NCBI GenBank assembly: GCA_001723765.1
Contig: MAYW01000028.1
Location: 1 to 39,090, forward strand
Source: Candidatus Scalindua rubra
GTDB lineage: Bacteria > Planctomycetota > Brocadiia > Brocadiales > Scalinduaceae
DNA: 39,090 nt
Direction of reading: 5' to 3'
The notes under the pieces are model-generated. The model was not told where the DNA came from and did no database searches. It saw only the letters and a program-made list of their open reading frames with translations. The position numbers were made by a program, and so were the translations under genes. Shown here piece after piece: positions 9,009-18,394 of this stretch; the stretch's first letter is position 1, and every line of letters begins with the position of its first letter.

Positions 9009-10843
9009 TGCATATTAGTTATGATATTGCTGTTGTAGGTGGAGGTCATGCCGGATGTGAGGCGGCGTTAGCGTCTGCCAGGATGGGTATGAAGACGGTA
9101 TTACTTTCGATTAGTCTTGATACTATCGCCCAAATGTCGTGTAACCCTGCAATCGGTGGACTTGCCAAAGGCCAATTAGTACGTGAAGTGGATGCCATTG
9201 GAGGTGAAATGGGAAAAGTAATTGATGCAACAGGCATTCAGTTCAGACTTCTTAATGTAAGTAAAGGATATGCAGTTAGATCTCCACGTGCACAAGCAGA
9301 TAAAAAGTTGTATCAGTTTACGGCGAAAAAGAGATTGGAAGAACAGGATAATCTCTCATTACGTCAGGATATTGTTGAAGAAATTGTTATTCAAGATAAA
9401 GGAATTTTGAGTTTAATTGGAAAGAGTGGGACAAGATATAGTGCTAAGGCTGTAATAATTACAACAGGTACTTTTCTAAATGGATTAATTCATATCGGGA
9501 ATTCTAAGACGAAAGGTGGAAGGTCCAGCGAACCATCGGCTGATAGATTGTCAGATAGTTTGCAAAATTTGGGTTTTGAAGTAAATAGGCTTAAAACAGG
9601 AACACCACCGCGTCTCAATGGTAATAAAATTAATTACGATGTGTTGCAGGCACAAGAGGGTGATGAGCAACCTACTGCATTTTCTTTTTCCACTAAAAAA
9701 ATACAAAGGCCGCAGATCAAATGTTATATAACGTACACAAACAGTTCAACCCATGAGATAATTAGATCAAACTTAGAACGTTCACCACTATATACAGGAC
9801 AGATCAAGGCAGTTGGACCGCGATATTGCCCTTCCATTGAAGATAAAATTGTAAGATTTCCAGACAAGAATCAACATCAGGTATTTCTAGAACCAGAAGG
9901 GCTGAATACATCAGAGGTGTATTGTAATGGGATATCCACTAGTGTTCCATATGATGTTCAAGAAGCAATGATTCGTTCGATAAAAGGATTAGAAAGAGCT
10001 GATATAACACGCTATGGGTATGCAATAGAATACGATTATGTACCACCAACTCAAATTAAACCTTCGCTTGAGGCAAAGAATGTTGAAAACATTTTTTTAG
10101 CAGGGCAAATAAATGGTACTTCTGGTTATGAAGAGGCTGCCGCTCAGGGAATTATGGCTGGAATAAATGCTGTACTAAAAATTCAGGGCCGTAAACCCTT
10201 TATCCTGGGCCGCTCTGAAGCATATATTGGAGTATTGATTGATGATTTAGTTACGAAAGGAACTAGGGAGCCATATAGGATGTTTACGTCAAGAGCTGAG
10301 TATAGGCTTATCCTAAGACATGATAATGCCGATAGGAGACTTATGAAATACGGTTATCAGTTTGGTTTGATTAATAAGAATCAATGGAGTAAGTTGTTGG
10401 AAAAAGAGAAAGTTGTTTCAGAAACCATTGAGTATCTTGAGCATAAGAAAAACGGAGCCGATTCATTGGCAAAACTTCTCCGCCGTCCTAATATGAATTT
10501 TGGCGATTTATTGGAATTGGATAGCGATTTGAGGAAGAAAAATATTTCTATTCCTATTCAAGAGCAAGTGGAAATTGAAATAAAATATAAAGGCTATATC
10601 GATAGGCAAAAACAGCAAATCGAAAAGTTTAAGAAGATGGAGGGCTTTTTACTTCCTTCTCAGTTTTGCTATGACGGTATACCAGGGTTAAGAAATGAAG
10701 CTCGACAAAAGCTAGACAGATTTCGTCCTGTTTCTTTGGGTCAAGCTTCACGTATTTCTGGCGTTTCACCTGCTGATATTTCAATTCTTATGGTATATTT
10801 GATAAGCTATGGCAAGAGAGAAGCCAGAACAATAGCCATATGA
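9005..10843 (+). CDS. mnmG: tRNA uridine 5-carboxymethylaminomethyl modification enzyme MnmG
   Basis: A 612-residue FAD protein. With MnmE it installs the carboxymethylaminomethyl group on wobble U34 of several tRNAs. The dinucleotide fold is VGGGHAGCEAALASARMG at the N-terminus. Family blocks follow: MSCNPAIGGLAKGQLVREVD, VSKGYAVRSPRAQADK, TGTFLNGLIHIG, RLKTGTPPRL and, near residue 240, the conserved catalytic cysteine in IKCYITYTN. GYEEAAAQGIMAGINA and the C-terminal IPGLRNEARQKL and LGQASRISGVSPADI complete the family. The start overlaps the rny stop. Two ATGs occur in tandem (9005 and 9008). mnmE is not in the window. Confidence 0.97.
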   Translation: MMHISYDIAVVGGGHAGCEAALASARMGMKTVLLSISLDTIAQMSCNPAIGGLAKGQLVREVDAIGGEMGKVIDATGIQFRLLNVSKGYAVRSPRAQADKKLYQFTAKKRLEEQDNLSLRQDIVEEIVIQDKGILSLIGKSGTRYSAKAVIITTGTFLNGLIHIGNSKTKGGRSSEPSADRLSDSLQNLGFEVNRLKTGTPPRLNGNKINYDVLQAQEGDEQPTAFSFSTKKIQRPQIKCYITYTNSSTHEIIRSNLERSPLYTGQIKAVGPRYCPSIEDKIVRFPDKNQHQVFLEPEGLNTSEVYCNGISTSVPYDVQEAMIRSIKGLERADITRYGYAIEYDYVPPTQIKPSLEAKNVENIFLAGQINGTSGYEEAAAQGIMAGINAVLKIQGRKPFILGRSEAYIGVLIDDLVTKGTREPYRMFTSRAEYRLILRHDNADRRLMKYGYQFGLINKNQWSKLLEKEKVVSETIEYLEHKKNGADSLAKLLRRPNMNFGDLLELDSDLRKKNISIPIQEQVEIEIKYKGYIDRQKQQIEKFKKMEGFLLPSQFCYDGIPGLRNEARQKLDRFRPVSLGQASRISGVSPADISILMVYLISYGKREARTIAI

Positions 10844-10916
10844 AGCAAAAGAGAGACAAAAAGCAAAAAATAAGCTGAATTGGATTAAGAAGAGATTTAT
10901 GAGATGTTGTAGAGAA

Positions 10917-12254
10917 TTATCCTTTTAGATTCATACTCATTAAGAATTCGGCATTTGACTGAGTTTTTGATAATTTGCCGATTAGTAATTCCAATACTTC
11001 CGTAGGATTCATTTCATTCAAAACCCTTCTTAATACCCAAATCCTTTTTAGTTCTTCAGGATCAAGTATCAATTCTTCTTTTCTTGTTCCAGACCTGTTT
11101 ATGTCTATTGCTGGAAATAGTCTTCTATCTGCTAATCTCCTGTCTAAATGTAATTCCATATTACCAGTACCCTTAAACTCTTCAAAGATAACCTCGTCCA
11201 TTCTGCTACCAGTATCTATAAGGGCTGTGGCAACTATTGTTAAGCTTCCACCTTCCTCTATATTTCTAGCAGCCCCGAAGAAGCGTTTGGGTTTTTGAAG
11301 TGCATTAGCATCAACACCACCTGACAGTATCTTCCCACTGTGTGGTATTTCTGTATTATATGCTCTTGCAAGACGTGTGATGGAGTCAAGTAATATTACA
11401 ACATCTTTTTTGTATTCTACCATACGTCTAGCCTTTTCAATCACCATTTCAGCTACCTGAACGTGACGGCTGGCGGGTTCATCAAATGTTGAACCAATTA
11501 CTTCAGCTTGAACGGACCGATCCATATCCGTCACCTCTTCCGGGCGTTCGTCTATTAAAAGTATTATCAAATAAACCTCGGGATGATTTTTTGTAATGCT
11601 GTTTGCTATTTCTTGGAGAAGAACCGTTTTCCCGGCACGAGGGGGTGATACGATCAAACCGCGCTGTCCTTTTCCTATTGGAGTAATTATGTCCATTAAT
11701 CTCATCTCAGTATCCTTCTTTTTTGTTTCTAATAAAAGACGTTCTGAAGGATGTAGTGGTGTTAGATCATCAAAGACAATCTTTTCACTCATGAGGTCTG
11801 GATTTTCAAAGTTTATGGCTTCTACCCTGAGTAGTGCAAAATATCTTTCGTTTTCTTTAGGAGGTCGTATTTGTCCAGAGATTATGGCGCCAGTTCTTAT
11901 ACCAAAACGTCTTATTTGTGACGGTGATATATATATATCATCAGGACATGGTAAATAATTATAGTCTGGCGAGCGTAAAAAACCAAAACCTTCAGGTAAT
12001 ACCTCTACCACACCTTCGCCAAACATTAAGCCGTTTTGGTTTACGCGTTCTTTAAGTATTTTAAATATCAATTCTTGCTTTTTTAGACCTGAATATTCTT
12101 TTATACCCTCCTTCCTGGCCGTTTCTTGAAGCCCTTTTATTGTCATTTTCTGCAATGCAGTTATATGCATATCACCTTTTTTGATTTCTTCATACTTTTC
12201 GTTAGTATCCTTATCAATTGTACTAGCGATTTTACTGGACTTAGTCGAAACCAT
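10917..12254 (-). CDS. rho: Transcription termination factor Rho
   Basis: A 445-residue hexameric RNA helicase that ends transcription. An N-terminal extension of about 30 charged residues precedes the Rho N-terminal helical domain (about 30-70). The cold-shock-type RNA-binding domain follows ([14 protein letters not shown]...[18 protein letters not shown]). Walker A is in [11 protein letters not shown], the arginine-containing [13 protein letters not shown] follows, and Walker B is in [16 protein letters not shown]. The secondary-site [18 protein letters not shown] and [15 protein letters not shown] motifs are present. A GGAGG ribosome-binding site sits 6-7 bases before the ATG. The gene follows coaE by 13 bases, and 5' nuclease, coaE and rho appear to form one unit. 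Confidence 0.97.
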   Translation of the reverse strand: MVSTKSSKIASTIDKDTNEKYEEIKKGDMHITALQKMTIKGLQETARKEGIKEYSGLKKQELIFKILKERVNQNGLMFGEGVVEVLPEGFGFLRSPDYNYLPCPDDIYISPSQIRRFGIRTGAIISGQIRPPKENERYFALLRVEAINFENPDLMSEKIVFDDLTPLHPSERLLLETKKKDTEMRLMDIITPIGKGQRGLIVSPPRAGKTVLLQEIANSITKNHPEVYLIILLIDERPEEVTDMDRSVQAEVIGSTFDEPASRHVQVAEMVIEKARRMVEYKKDVVILLDSITRLARAYNTEIPHSGKILSGGVDANALQKPKRFFGAARNIEEGGSLTIVATALIDTGSRMDEVIFEEFKGTGNMELHLDRRLADRRLFPAIDINRSGTRKEELILDPEELKRIWVLRRVLNEMNPTEVLELLIGKLSKTQSNAEFLMSMNLKG

Positions 12255-12267
12255 ATTATCCTCCGTA

Positions 12268-12879
12268 TTAATTATTAATTACAAATTGATTCCAAAAACC
12301 CTTAACTTGATTAAATGTTTTTGTTTTCGATAAATTATTGTTGATAACTATGCCTGCAATTTTCCTCTTCTCTCGTAACGAGCTTTGAAATTTTTCTCTT
12401 TTAGTTATTTCACGTAAAGACCATCTGGGCCTTTTCTGGACTCTTTTATTGCAAATGTACTTTTTAGTATCAACGAATAGCGTTGTGTCACAAATGTCTG
12501 TTAATTTTGATTCCACTAGCAAAGCCGCATCCAAAACAATTGCCTTTGTTGTATCTTGGTGTTTAAGTTTGGAGATTTGACTTCTTATTTGTTTTAATGC
12601 TTTTGGGTGAATAATTTTATTTAATGCTAATAGTTCTCTTTTATCTGAAAATACAATTTTTCCAAGTATATCTCTGTCTATTTTACCTTTTTTGTTTTGT
12701 ATGTGATTTCCCCATCTTTTAGTGGTTTTTTCTTTTATTTCCTTAGTATCAATGAGATGATGACAAATTTTATCAGCATTAATAACAACTGCCCCCAATG
12801 ATCTTAGCATCTCTGCTACTGTACTTTTTCCACTTGCTATGCCACCCGTAATACCAATTACCTTAATCCTTTGCTTCAT
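12268..12879 (-). CDS. coaE: Dephospho-CoA kinase
   Basis: A 203-residue P-loop kinase that phosphorylates dephospho-CoA, the last step of coenzyme A synthesis. The P-loop is [12 protein letters not shown] at residues 9-20. [13 protein letters not shown] matches the substrate-binding DxD region (usually INADKIAHEL), [10 protein letters not shown] is the conserved HP block and [10 protein letters not shown] corresponds to the DIPLLFE motif. Length is normal for the family. It lies between the stand-alone 5' nuclease and rho on the same strand. The C-terminal third is more basic and diverged, but no key residue is missing. Confidence 0.93.
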   Translation of the reverse strand: MKQRIKVIGITGGIASGKSTVAEMLRSLGAVVINADKICHHLIDTKEIKEKTTKRWGNHIQNKKGKIDRDILGKIVFSDKRELLALNKIIHPKALKQIRSQISKLKHQDTTKAIVLDAALLVESKLTDICDTTLFVDTKKYICNKRVQKRPRWSLREITKREKFQSSLREKRKIAGIVINNNLSKTKTFNQVKGFWNQFVINN

Positions 12880-12924
12880 TCAACTATTCAAATCAACTCT
12901 TAGTCATTTTTCCTGCATAGATTT

Positions 12925-12974
12925 CATTTTGCGAAGCAAAATGCCATAAATTAGTTAATGAAGTGAACTAATTT
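12925..12974 (-). other. Hairpins between the 5' nuclease gene and coaE
   Basis: CATTTTGC-GAA-GCAAAATG at 12925-12943 is a perfect 8-base stem. AAATTAGTT/AACTAATTT at 12948-12974 forms a second stem that overlaps the stop of the nuclease gene. Neither is followed by a clear U-run, so processing or attenuation is as likely as termination. Confidence 0.5.
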
Positions 12975-13816
12975 ATTTCAGCAAGGAATGACTTAAAGCC
13001 ATATTTGGTGAATAATTCTGTAAGCCTTGTATTATTAAAATTATTCAAGCGGCAGGTCTCAAAATCAAAGTCCAGAGGTACCTCAGTATTTATGGTTACT
13101 AAACGCTTTGAAAGTCTAGCCAATTCTGCGTACTTTGATAAATTCTCCTGTTTTTTTTTGCCATTTATTTTGTCAATGTTTGATAAAACATTTTCTAATG
13201 ACTTCCATTCCCTTATGAGGTTCAAGGCAGTCTTATAACCAATACCAGGGATACCAGGGATGTTGTCGCTGGAATCTCCCCCAAGAGCAAGTACGTCGAT
13301 AAGTTTTTCTGGCTCTATTCCCTTCTCTTCGCGTATCTTCTCTATATCCTTTATCTCTTTCTTTCTAGGATTAAAAATCTTTATATATTTGTTAACTAGT
13401 TGCTCCATGTCTTTGTCTGTCGTTATAATTATACATTCGATCTTCTCTGATGACACTTTTCTGGAAATGGTTCCTATTATGTCATCGGCTTCGTAGCCTT
13501 CACGAGTATATAATGGTATATTGTAAGCATTTATTACGTCAAACATAAGGGGTATTTGCGAGAGCAGTTCATCCGGTGTAGGTTTTCTTTGACTTTTATA
13601 TTCTTTATATTCTAAGTGTCTAAAAGTAGGTCCTTTGGCATCAAAAGCTATTGCCATGTAACAGGGTTCTTCCTCTTTTATGATTTTACGTAACATCCTT
13701 GTAAAACCATACACTGCATTTATCGGTTGACCAGACGGTGTAGTTAATCCAGTGATTGCATAGTAAGCTTGGTATAATTGAGAATGTCCATCAATAATAA
13801 AAAACTTCTTTGACAC
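12968..13816 (-). CDS. Stand-alone 5'-3' exonuclease (PolA N-terminal domain type)
   Basis: The 282 residues match the N-terminal 5' nuclease domain of DNA polymerase I from start to end. IIDGHSQLYQAYYA holds the first metal-binding aspartate, AIAFDAKGPTFRH the second block, YKSQRKPTPDEL the arch region, YEADDIIGTI and ITTDKDMEQLV further acidic residues, and GDSSDNIPGIPGIGYKTA the helix-hairpin-helix DNA clamp. The protein ends just where PolA would pass into its 3'-5' exonuclease/polymerase part, and nothing resembling that part follows before coaE. It may remove RNA primers or flaps as a separate protein. Placement before coaE and rho suggests a polA gene reduced to its first domain, or a lineage that encodes the domains apart. 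Confidence 0.9.
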   Translation of the reverse strand: MSKKFFIIDGHSQLYQAYYAITGLTTPSGQPINAVYGFTRMLRKIIKEEEPCYMAIAFDAKGPTFRHLEYKEYKSQRKPTPDELLSQIPLMFDVINAYNIPLYTREGYEADDIIGTISRKVSSEKIECIIITTDKDMEQLVNKYIKIFNPRKKEIKDIEKIREEKGIEPEKLIDVLALGGDSSDNIPGIPGIGYKTALNLIREWKSLENVLSNIDKINGKKKQENLSKYAELARLSKRLVTINTEVPLDFDFETCRLNNFNNTRLTELFTKYGFKSFLAEIN

Positions 13817-14188
13817 TTATAGGTAAAAGAGATTTGAATAGTCTATCTAGATTAAATAAATCATGTTTTTGAAGATAAGCAATTATCAGGAGGTTACTTC
13901 TAGAAAAGGTTTACAGGTGGTTTTGCTTATTGTTTATATAGCCATTTTGTTTTAATATACAAAATAGTACTGAGCTTCCTATTTCCCAAGGTTCACTTTG
14001 CTATTGAATACAATATTAAGTAGATTAATTTCTTTTGGAATCGAAGAAATTAACTATTTTGCAAAATGTTATGCTAGGGAATGATGAATAATTATATTTG
14101 ATGAATTAAAGAGGTAATTTACGTATTAAATTATATTAATTGCATTAATTGAATTTGTCAAGCACTTTTTTATAATTAATCTTTTGAA
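13817..14188. other. Gap between rarA and the 5' nuclease gene
   Basis: AT-rich with no coding frame. It holds a GATTAATTTCTT/AAGAAATTAACT-type hairpin at about 14023-14055. On the minus strand there is a TTGACA (about 14156-14161) with TTAATA or TATAAT 16 or 20 bases on, a possible weak promoter for the nuclease-coaE-rho unit. Confidence 0.4.
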
Positions 14189-15595
14189 TTATTTTGAGGA
14201 CGTTTTTCTTAGTTTTTTTAACCTTTCTCTTATTGTATTCTCGAATCCTGATTGCGTAGGTTTATAATAAACTCGAGTTGAAGGTGTATATTCTTGTTTT
14301 ACCCAGTGATCTTTGTACTTGTGGGGATATTTATACCCCTCACCATGGCCCAGTTTTTCTGCCCCTTTATAACTTGAATCACGAATATGTTTCGGTACAG
14401 ATGACGTCCTTTCCTTCCTTACGTCCTCAAGGGCCTTTTCAATGGCCATATAACAAGCATTGCTTTTTGGAGCACAAGCAATATATGTAACTGCTTGCGA
14501 TAAAGGTATCTTTGCCTCTGGCATTCCTACAAATTCTGATACCTCAAGTGCAGAGCTAGCTAATATCAATGCTTGTGGGTCTGCATTTCCAACGTCTTCG
14601 GCTGCACAAATCACTATCCTACGTGCTATAAACCGAGGATCTTCACCTGCTTCTAGCATCTTGGCCATCCAGTATAATGAGGCATCAGGGTCTGAACCAC
14701 GCATACTTTTAATGAATGCAGAAGCAGCATCATAATGAGCATCTTCGTCTTTATCATAAATAATTGCTTTTTTCTGGATAGATTCTTCAGCTACAGAAAT
14801 ATCATAAACAATTTTTTTATCAGCCTGACTATCCGCCAGAACGACTTTGCCTGCCCGGCTACGCCGTTTGGACAGGTCTGGCTGGCACCTATCTGGCAGG
14901 TCTTTTGTTGCTTTTGACGATAATACACCCACCTCCAGGGCATTTAAGACACGGCGCGCATCTCCATCTGACATTTTTGCGAGATGCTCAATAGCATCTT
15001 CAGTTATTTCAATATTATAGTTACCTAAACCATTTTCTTTATCCTGTAAAGCCCTTTTTATGATAATTTTCATTTCATCTATTGTTAATGGCTCAAATTG
15101 GAATATCTGTGACCTAGAGATAAGTGGGGAATTGATAGTAAAAAATGGATTGTGTGTTGTTGCTCCTATTAGAATTATTGTGCCTTTTTCTACGTCGGGG
15201 AGCAATACATCCTGTTGCGCTTTGTTGAAGCGATGGAGTTCATCAATAAACAAGACCGTTCTTTTTTGAGAAAATCTCAATCTTGTTTTTGCATCATTTA
15301 AAATCTTCCTAATTTGATCAACATTTGACATAGCAGCATTTATTTCTTCGAAATGGGCTTGAGTTGTATTGGCAATTACGTGTGCTAAAGCAGTTTTACC
15401 TGTTCCTGGAGGCCCATAAAATAAAACTGATGTGAGTCTGTCAGATTTTAACATACGTCTTAATTGTTTGCTCTCACCAAAGAAATGCTTTTGTCCTACA
15501 AATTCCTCAACAGTTTTTGGACGCATTCTAATAGCGAGAGGTAGATTTTGTGAGATTTTTGATTTTGTGGAATTAACCTTGTTGAATAAATCCAT
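14189..15595 (-). CDS. rarA: Replication-associated recombination protein A (MgsA/WRNIP1 family)
   Basis: A 468-residue AAA+ ATPase acting at stalled replication forks. The family opening RPKTVEEFVGQKHF is followed by Walker A GPPGTGKTALAH (about 60-71), Walker B VLFIDELHRFNKAQQD (about 113-128), sensor GATTHNPFF, and the C-terminal tetramerisation part with SMRGSDPDASLYWMAKML, EDVGNADPQAL and ACAPKSNACYMAIEKAL. The protein is some 25-28 residues longer than expected because an extra block, DLPDRCQPDLSKRRSRAGKV and the following eight residues (about 230-257), lies between SSKATK and KIVYDISVAEE. That block is encoded by palindromic repeat DNA at about 14820-14903. The reading frame is kept, so the protein is probably functional. 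Confidence 0.94.
   Translation of the reverse strand: MDLFNKVNSTKSKISQNLPLAIRMRPKTVEEFVGQKHFFGESKQLRRMLKSDRLTSVLFYGPPGTGKTALAHVIANTTQAHFEEINAAMSNVDQIRKILNDAKTRLRFSQKRTVLFIDELHRFNKAQQDVLLPDVEKGTIILIGATTHNPFFTINSPLISRSQIFQFEPLTIDEMKIIIKRALQDKENGLGNYNIEITEDAIEHLAKMSDGDARRVLNALEVGVLSSKATKDLPDRCQPDLSKRRSRAGKVVLADSQADKKIVYDISVAEESIQKKAIIYDKDEDAHYDAASAFIKSMRGSDPDASLYWMAKMLEAGEDPRFIARRIVICAAEDVGNADPQALILASSALEVSEFVGMPEAKIPLSQAVTYIACAPKSNACYMAIEKALEDVRKERTSSVPKHIRDSSYKGAEKLGHGEGYKYPHKYKDHWVKQEYTPSTRVYYKPTQSGFENTIRERLKKLRKTSSK
14820..14903. repeat. Palindromic GCCTGCC-type repeat inserted in frame in rarA
   Basis: The stretch holds GCCTGCCCGGCTACGCCG, then GGACAGGTCTGGCTGGCACC and GGCAGGTC, that is, mutually complementary GCCTGCC/GGCAGG and CCTGTCC/GGACAGG units. 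It is visibly more GC-rich than the flanks. Related units occur at 35707-35724 and 38898-38925. It adds about 28 codons to rarA at a place where homologues have a short variable loop. Confidence 0.7.
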
Positions 15596-15627
15596 TTCAG
15601 AACATTATGGTTTGAAAATATATAGTT

Positions 15628-15684
15628 AGTCTCTAATTCGCTATTTCTTTGTTTTTTTTGCAAGGAAATAGCGAATTAGAGACT
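15628..15684. repeat. Family-D hairpin (AGTCTCTAA...TTAGAGACT), copy 1
   Basis: AGTCTCTAATTCGCTATTTC at 15628-15647 and its exact reverse complement at 15665-15684 enclose a loop rich in T (about 17 bases). It sits 33 bases upstream of the minus-strand rarA start. The rest of the gap 15685-15974 shows nothing recognisable. Confidence 0.88.
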
Positions 15685-15975
15685 GTGTTGGATTGAAAGA
15701 AAGAGTTGATAAAAAAAAGGTTCCGCTTAATGCCGTGAGAAGAATATTATCGTCAACCCTTTTTCAAGGTGGGCACTCTTTGACAACCAATCCTCACTTT
15801 ATGTAAAGATACAGGCCAGCAAAAGAAAGTTCCCTATTGGACGTTGTAGTTTTCAATAAATTTTTGCTTCTAACACGAGCACTGCAGAACCCTTTTCACA
15901 CTTCTTATATCAAATGTAGTTATTTAATTCAAGTAAATTTTTGTATTAAAGTGTAAATCATAAATATAGATTCTC

Positions 15976-16004
15976 TTGACAGAATTATTTTACGAAAGTA
16001 CTAT
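15976..16004 (+). promoter_or_regulatory. Sigma70-type promoter for the C11-family gene
   Basis: TTGACA at 15976-15981, a 17-base spacer and TACTAT at 15999-16004. A start near 16011 would give a leader of about 55 bases before the ATG at 16066. Confidence 0.55.
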
Positions 16005-16065
16005 TAAAATTTATAATTATTTTAGTGTTAAGATTCATATTGATTAACTATATTGAGGATTAAAA

Positions 16066-17334
16066 ATGCTGACCAAGAGAAAGAATCTTATATTATTTAT
16101 TGTATTATGTTTCTTCATTAATACTATCAATGTAGTTGCAAAAAGCAATGAGAGGGATGATGATAAAGAATGGACTGTGATATGTTATCTTGCCGGGGAC
16201 AATTTTCTGGATTGGTTTATGAAAGAAAACATGAAGGAGCTAATTAAGATAGGTTCAAGTAACAGAGTAAACGTGATTGCTTTCCTGGATACTACAGATA
16301 ATGAAACCAAAATGTTTGAGGTTAACAAGGATGACGTCATTCGAATACCAACAAGAATTGTTAATTATTCTTGGTTAAAAAGTGAACTTAATACCGGAGA
16401 TCCTCAAACCCTCATCAATTTTGCAACATGGGCAGTGAGGAAATATCCTGCAAAAAAATATTTTTTAATTCTTGGGGGTTATGGAGAGGGATGGACTGGC
16501 CTTATGCATGACATGAATGATGGCCAGAAAAATGTTGATGTTTTATCATTAGAAGAATTTGAATATGCCTTAGAAAATATTACTCAAAGTATTAATGCTG
16601 TTAATGGGAAAGAAAGGATAGATATTTTAGGATTGGATGCATGTTATATGGGGATGTTAGAGATTATGTATCAAGTAAAAGATTATGCTAATTATCTTAT
16701 TTCATCTCAAAATGAAGAGGCATTAGATGGCTGGCCGTACGACAAATTGCTAGAAATAATTATTGCTAATCCAGAAATGGATGGTTCTCAATTGGCATCA
16801 AAAATAGTTGATTCATATATAGATTCGATCAAAGGAAACCCTTCAAAAATGAGTAATGTCTTAACGCTCTCAGTTGTAGATCTTAAATTTGTCGAAGAAT
16901 TAGTAAGGGAGATTGACAATCTTTCTTTATTGTTGTTGCAAGCACAGAAAGAAAATCCAAGAAAGATGGCGTTTGTGGAAAGAGTAACAAATAGATTTCT
17001 TATTAGCGCACATATTGCTGGTAGATACGTGCCTTATAGTGTTCTTTATGATTTGAGTGATTTTGTGGAAAACGTAAAGGTCGGGATGACTAAAAACAAG
17101 AAATTATCCGATTCGACACAACACTTATCAGAGCTTTTATCCAAAGTGATTACAAAGGAAAGACATCAAGAATTAAAAGGAAAATACAATTTGGGTATTG
17201 GTGGTATTTCATTATATTTTGCAGGTATGGATACAGAAGGCTATAAAGAAAACAACTTTTCTATTGATACACATTGGGATGAATTTATAACTGAAAGAGC
17301 CTCTATAGGACAAAAACTGAACAGAAAGAATTGA
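16066..17334 (+). CDS. Clostripain-family (C11) protein, catalytic His replaced by Tyr
   Basis: The 422-residue product starts with a signal peptide (KRKNLILFIVLCFFINTINVVA), so it is exported. The rest follows the C11 cysteine peptidase fold: WTVICYLAGDNFLDW, INFATWAVRKYPAKKYFLI, IDILGLDACYMGMLEIMYQV and YLISSQNEEALDGWPYD. The nucleophile is C193 in LDACYMG. Active C11 enzymes have HGxGW at the end of the preceding strand, but here it reads LILGGYGEGW, with Tyr139 (TAT) where CAT would give His. The protein may be non-catalytic, perhaps a binding protein. It is followed after 9 bases by the gene at 17344 and probably co-transcribed with it. Confidence 0.85.
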   Translation: MLTKRKNLILFIVLCFFINTINVVAKSNERDDDKEWTVICYLAGDNFLDWFMKENMKELIKIGSSNRVNVIAFLDTTDNETKMFEVNKDDVIRIPTRIVNYSWLKSELNTGDPQTLINFATWAVRKYPAKKYFLILGGYGEGWTGLMHDMNDGQKNVDVLSLEEFEYALENITQSINAVNGKERIDILGLDACYMGMLEIMYQVKDYANYLISSQNEEALDGWPYDKLLEIIIANPEMDGSQLASKIVDSYIDSIKGNPSKMSNVLTLSVVDLKFVEELVREIDNLSLLLLQAQKENPRKMAFVERVTNRFLISAHIAGRYVPYSVLYDLSDFVENVKVGMTKNKKLSDSTQHLSELLSKVITKERHQELKGKYNLGIGGISLYFAGMDTEGYKENNFSIDTHWDEFITERASIGQKLNRKN

Positions 17335-17343
17335 GAGTATTAA

Positions 17344-18363
17344 ATGAGACTCGGCGCTAGTTATTTCGGTAATAGAATATTAAAGCATGTTAGGGAAGAC
17401 ATGGAGAAGATGTTATATGATGGATGTAATCTCGTTATTCATACAATGAGTGAACATGATATCACTTATCATTCTCAAACAATGGTCGATATTGTTAAGG
17501 TAAGCAGGGAGGTTGGATTAGAGGTTTTTCTTGATCCATGGGGAGTTGGTAGAGTATTTGGCGGTGAATCATTTTCTACAATTGTAAAACTATTCCCGGA
17601 ATCCAGGCAGAGATTGAGCTTTGCTGAAGGTGAAATTAAAGTAAATAAAGCATGCTTAAATGCAAAGATTTTTAAGGATAAGATGTTACACTGGCTAGAG
17701 CTTGCCGCATATACAGGGGCAGAAGGTATCTTTTGGGATGAGCCTCATCTTTTTTATGGAGAATTTACTGATTTATTTGGCAAGACAAGGATAATATGGG
17801 CATGTACATGTCCTACTTGCAAAGACATCTTTAAAAATTGCTATGGATATGAAATGCCGTTAGACCTTACGGAAGATGTAATAGAATTTAGGCAAAGTAC
17901 TATCTTGAATTTTTTGGAATATCTATCGAATATTTCATCAAAAAAAGGGTTAAAGAACGCGGTATGCGTCTTTCCAGTTAGTAAGCCTAAATATGGAATA
18001 TATCAGTGGGAAAAAGTAGTAAAGATGAAAAATATAGATGTATTTGGGAGTGATCCATACTGGTTTTCTTATAATGAACATGTTGAGGATTATGTGGGAA
18101 AAACTTCCAGAGAGGTGGTACAGCTATGCGAAAAGTATCAAAAAGAACCTCAAATCTGGATACAGGGGTTCAAAGTTCCTGAAGGAAAAGAAGAAGAAGT
18201 TTCTACAGCCATTAAGGTGGCTTTTGATTCAGGTGTCAGGAACATTGCTACATGGTGCTTTGAAGGGGGGGCTTGCATGACATATATCAGTTCAGATCGC
18301 CCGGAAATGGTATGGGACATAATTAGTAAAGAATATAAAGAATTACGTAAAATAATTTCGTAG
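17344..18363 (+). CDS. Conserved hypothetical, probable TIM-barrel (glycoside hydrolase-like) protein
   Basis: A 339-residue protein without a signal peptide; I do not recognise the family. The layout suggests a (beta/alpha)8 barrel: strand-like segments ending in acidic residues recur, such as LGASYFG, LVIHTMSEHD, VFLDPWGVGRVFGG, AEGIFWDEPHLFY (D-E-P, a possible catalytic acid pair), DVFGSDPYWF, IWIQGF and IATWCFEGG. A CTCPTCKDIFKNCYG insertion with four cysteines (about residues 157-171) might bind a metal. It lies directly behind the C11-family gene and is probably translated with it. A role on carbohydrate is inference from shape only. Confidence 0.6.
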   Translation: MRLGASYFGNRILKHVREDMEKMLYDGCNLVIHTMSEHDITYHSQTMVDIVKVSREVGLEVFLDPWGVGRVFGGESFSTIVKLFPESRQRLSFAEGEIKVNKACLNAKIFKDKMLHWLELAAYTGAEGIFWDEPHLFYGEFTDLFGKTRIIWACTCPTCKDIFKNCYGYEMPLDLTEDVIEFRQSTILNFLEYLSNISSKKGLKNAVCVFPVSKPKYGIYQWEKVVKMKNIDVFGSDPYWFSYNEHVEDYVGKTSREVVQLCEKYQKEPQIWIQGFKVPEGKEEEVSTAIKVAFDSGVRNIATWCFEGGACMTYISSDRPEMVWDIISKEYKELRKIIS

Positions 18364-18394
18364 CAGATAAAGCCATAATAATGGATAAAAGAAT

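Noticed and set aside
11596-11958. 120-codon plus-strand frame
   Set aside because: It is antisense to rho, whose domains are clear.
15628-15684. Reading the family-D hairpin as a rho-independent terminator
   Set aside because: The T-run is in the loop, not after the stem, and the same element recurs elsewhere as part of larger repeats.
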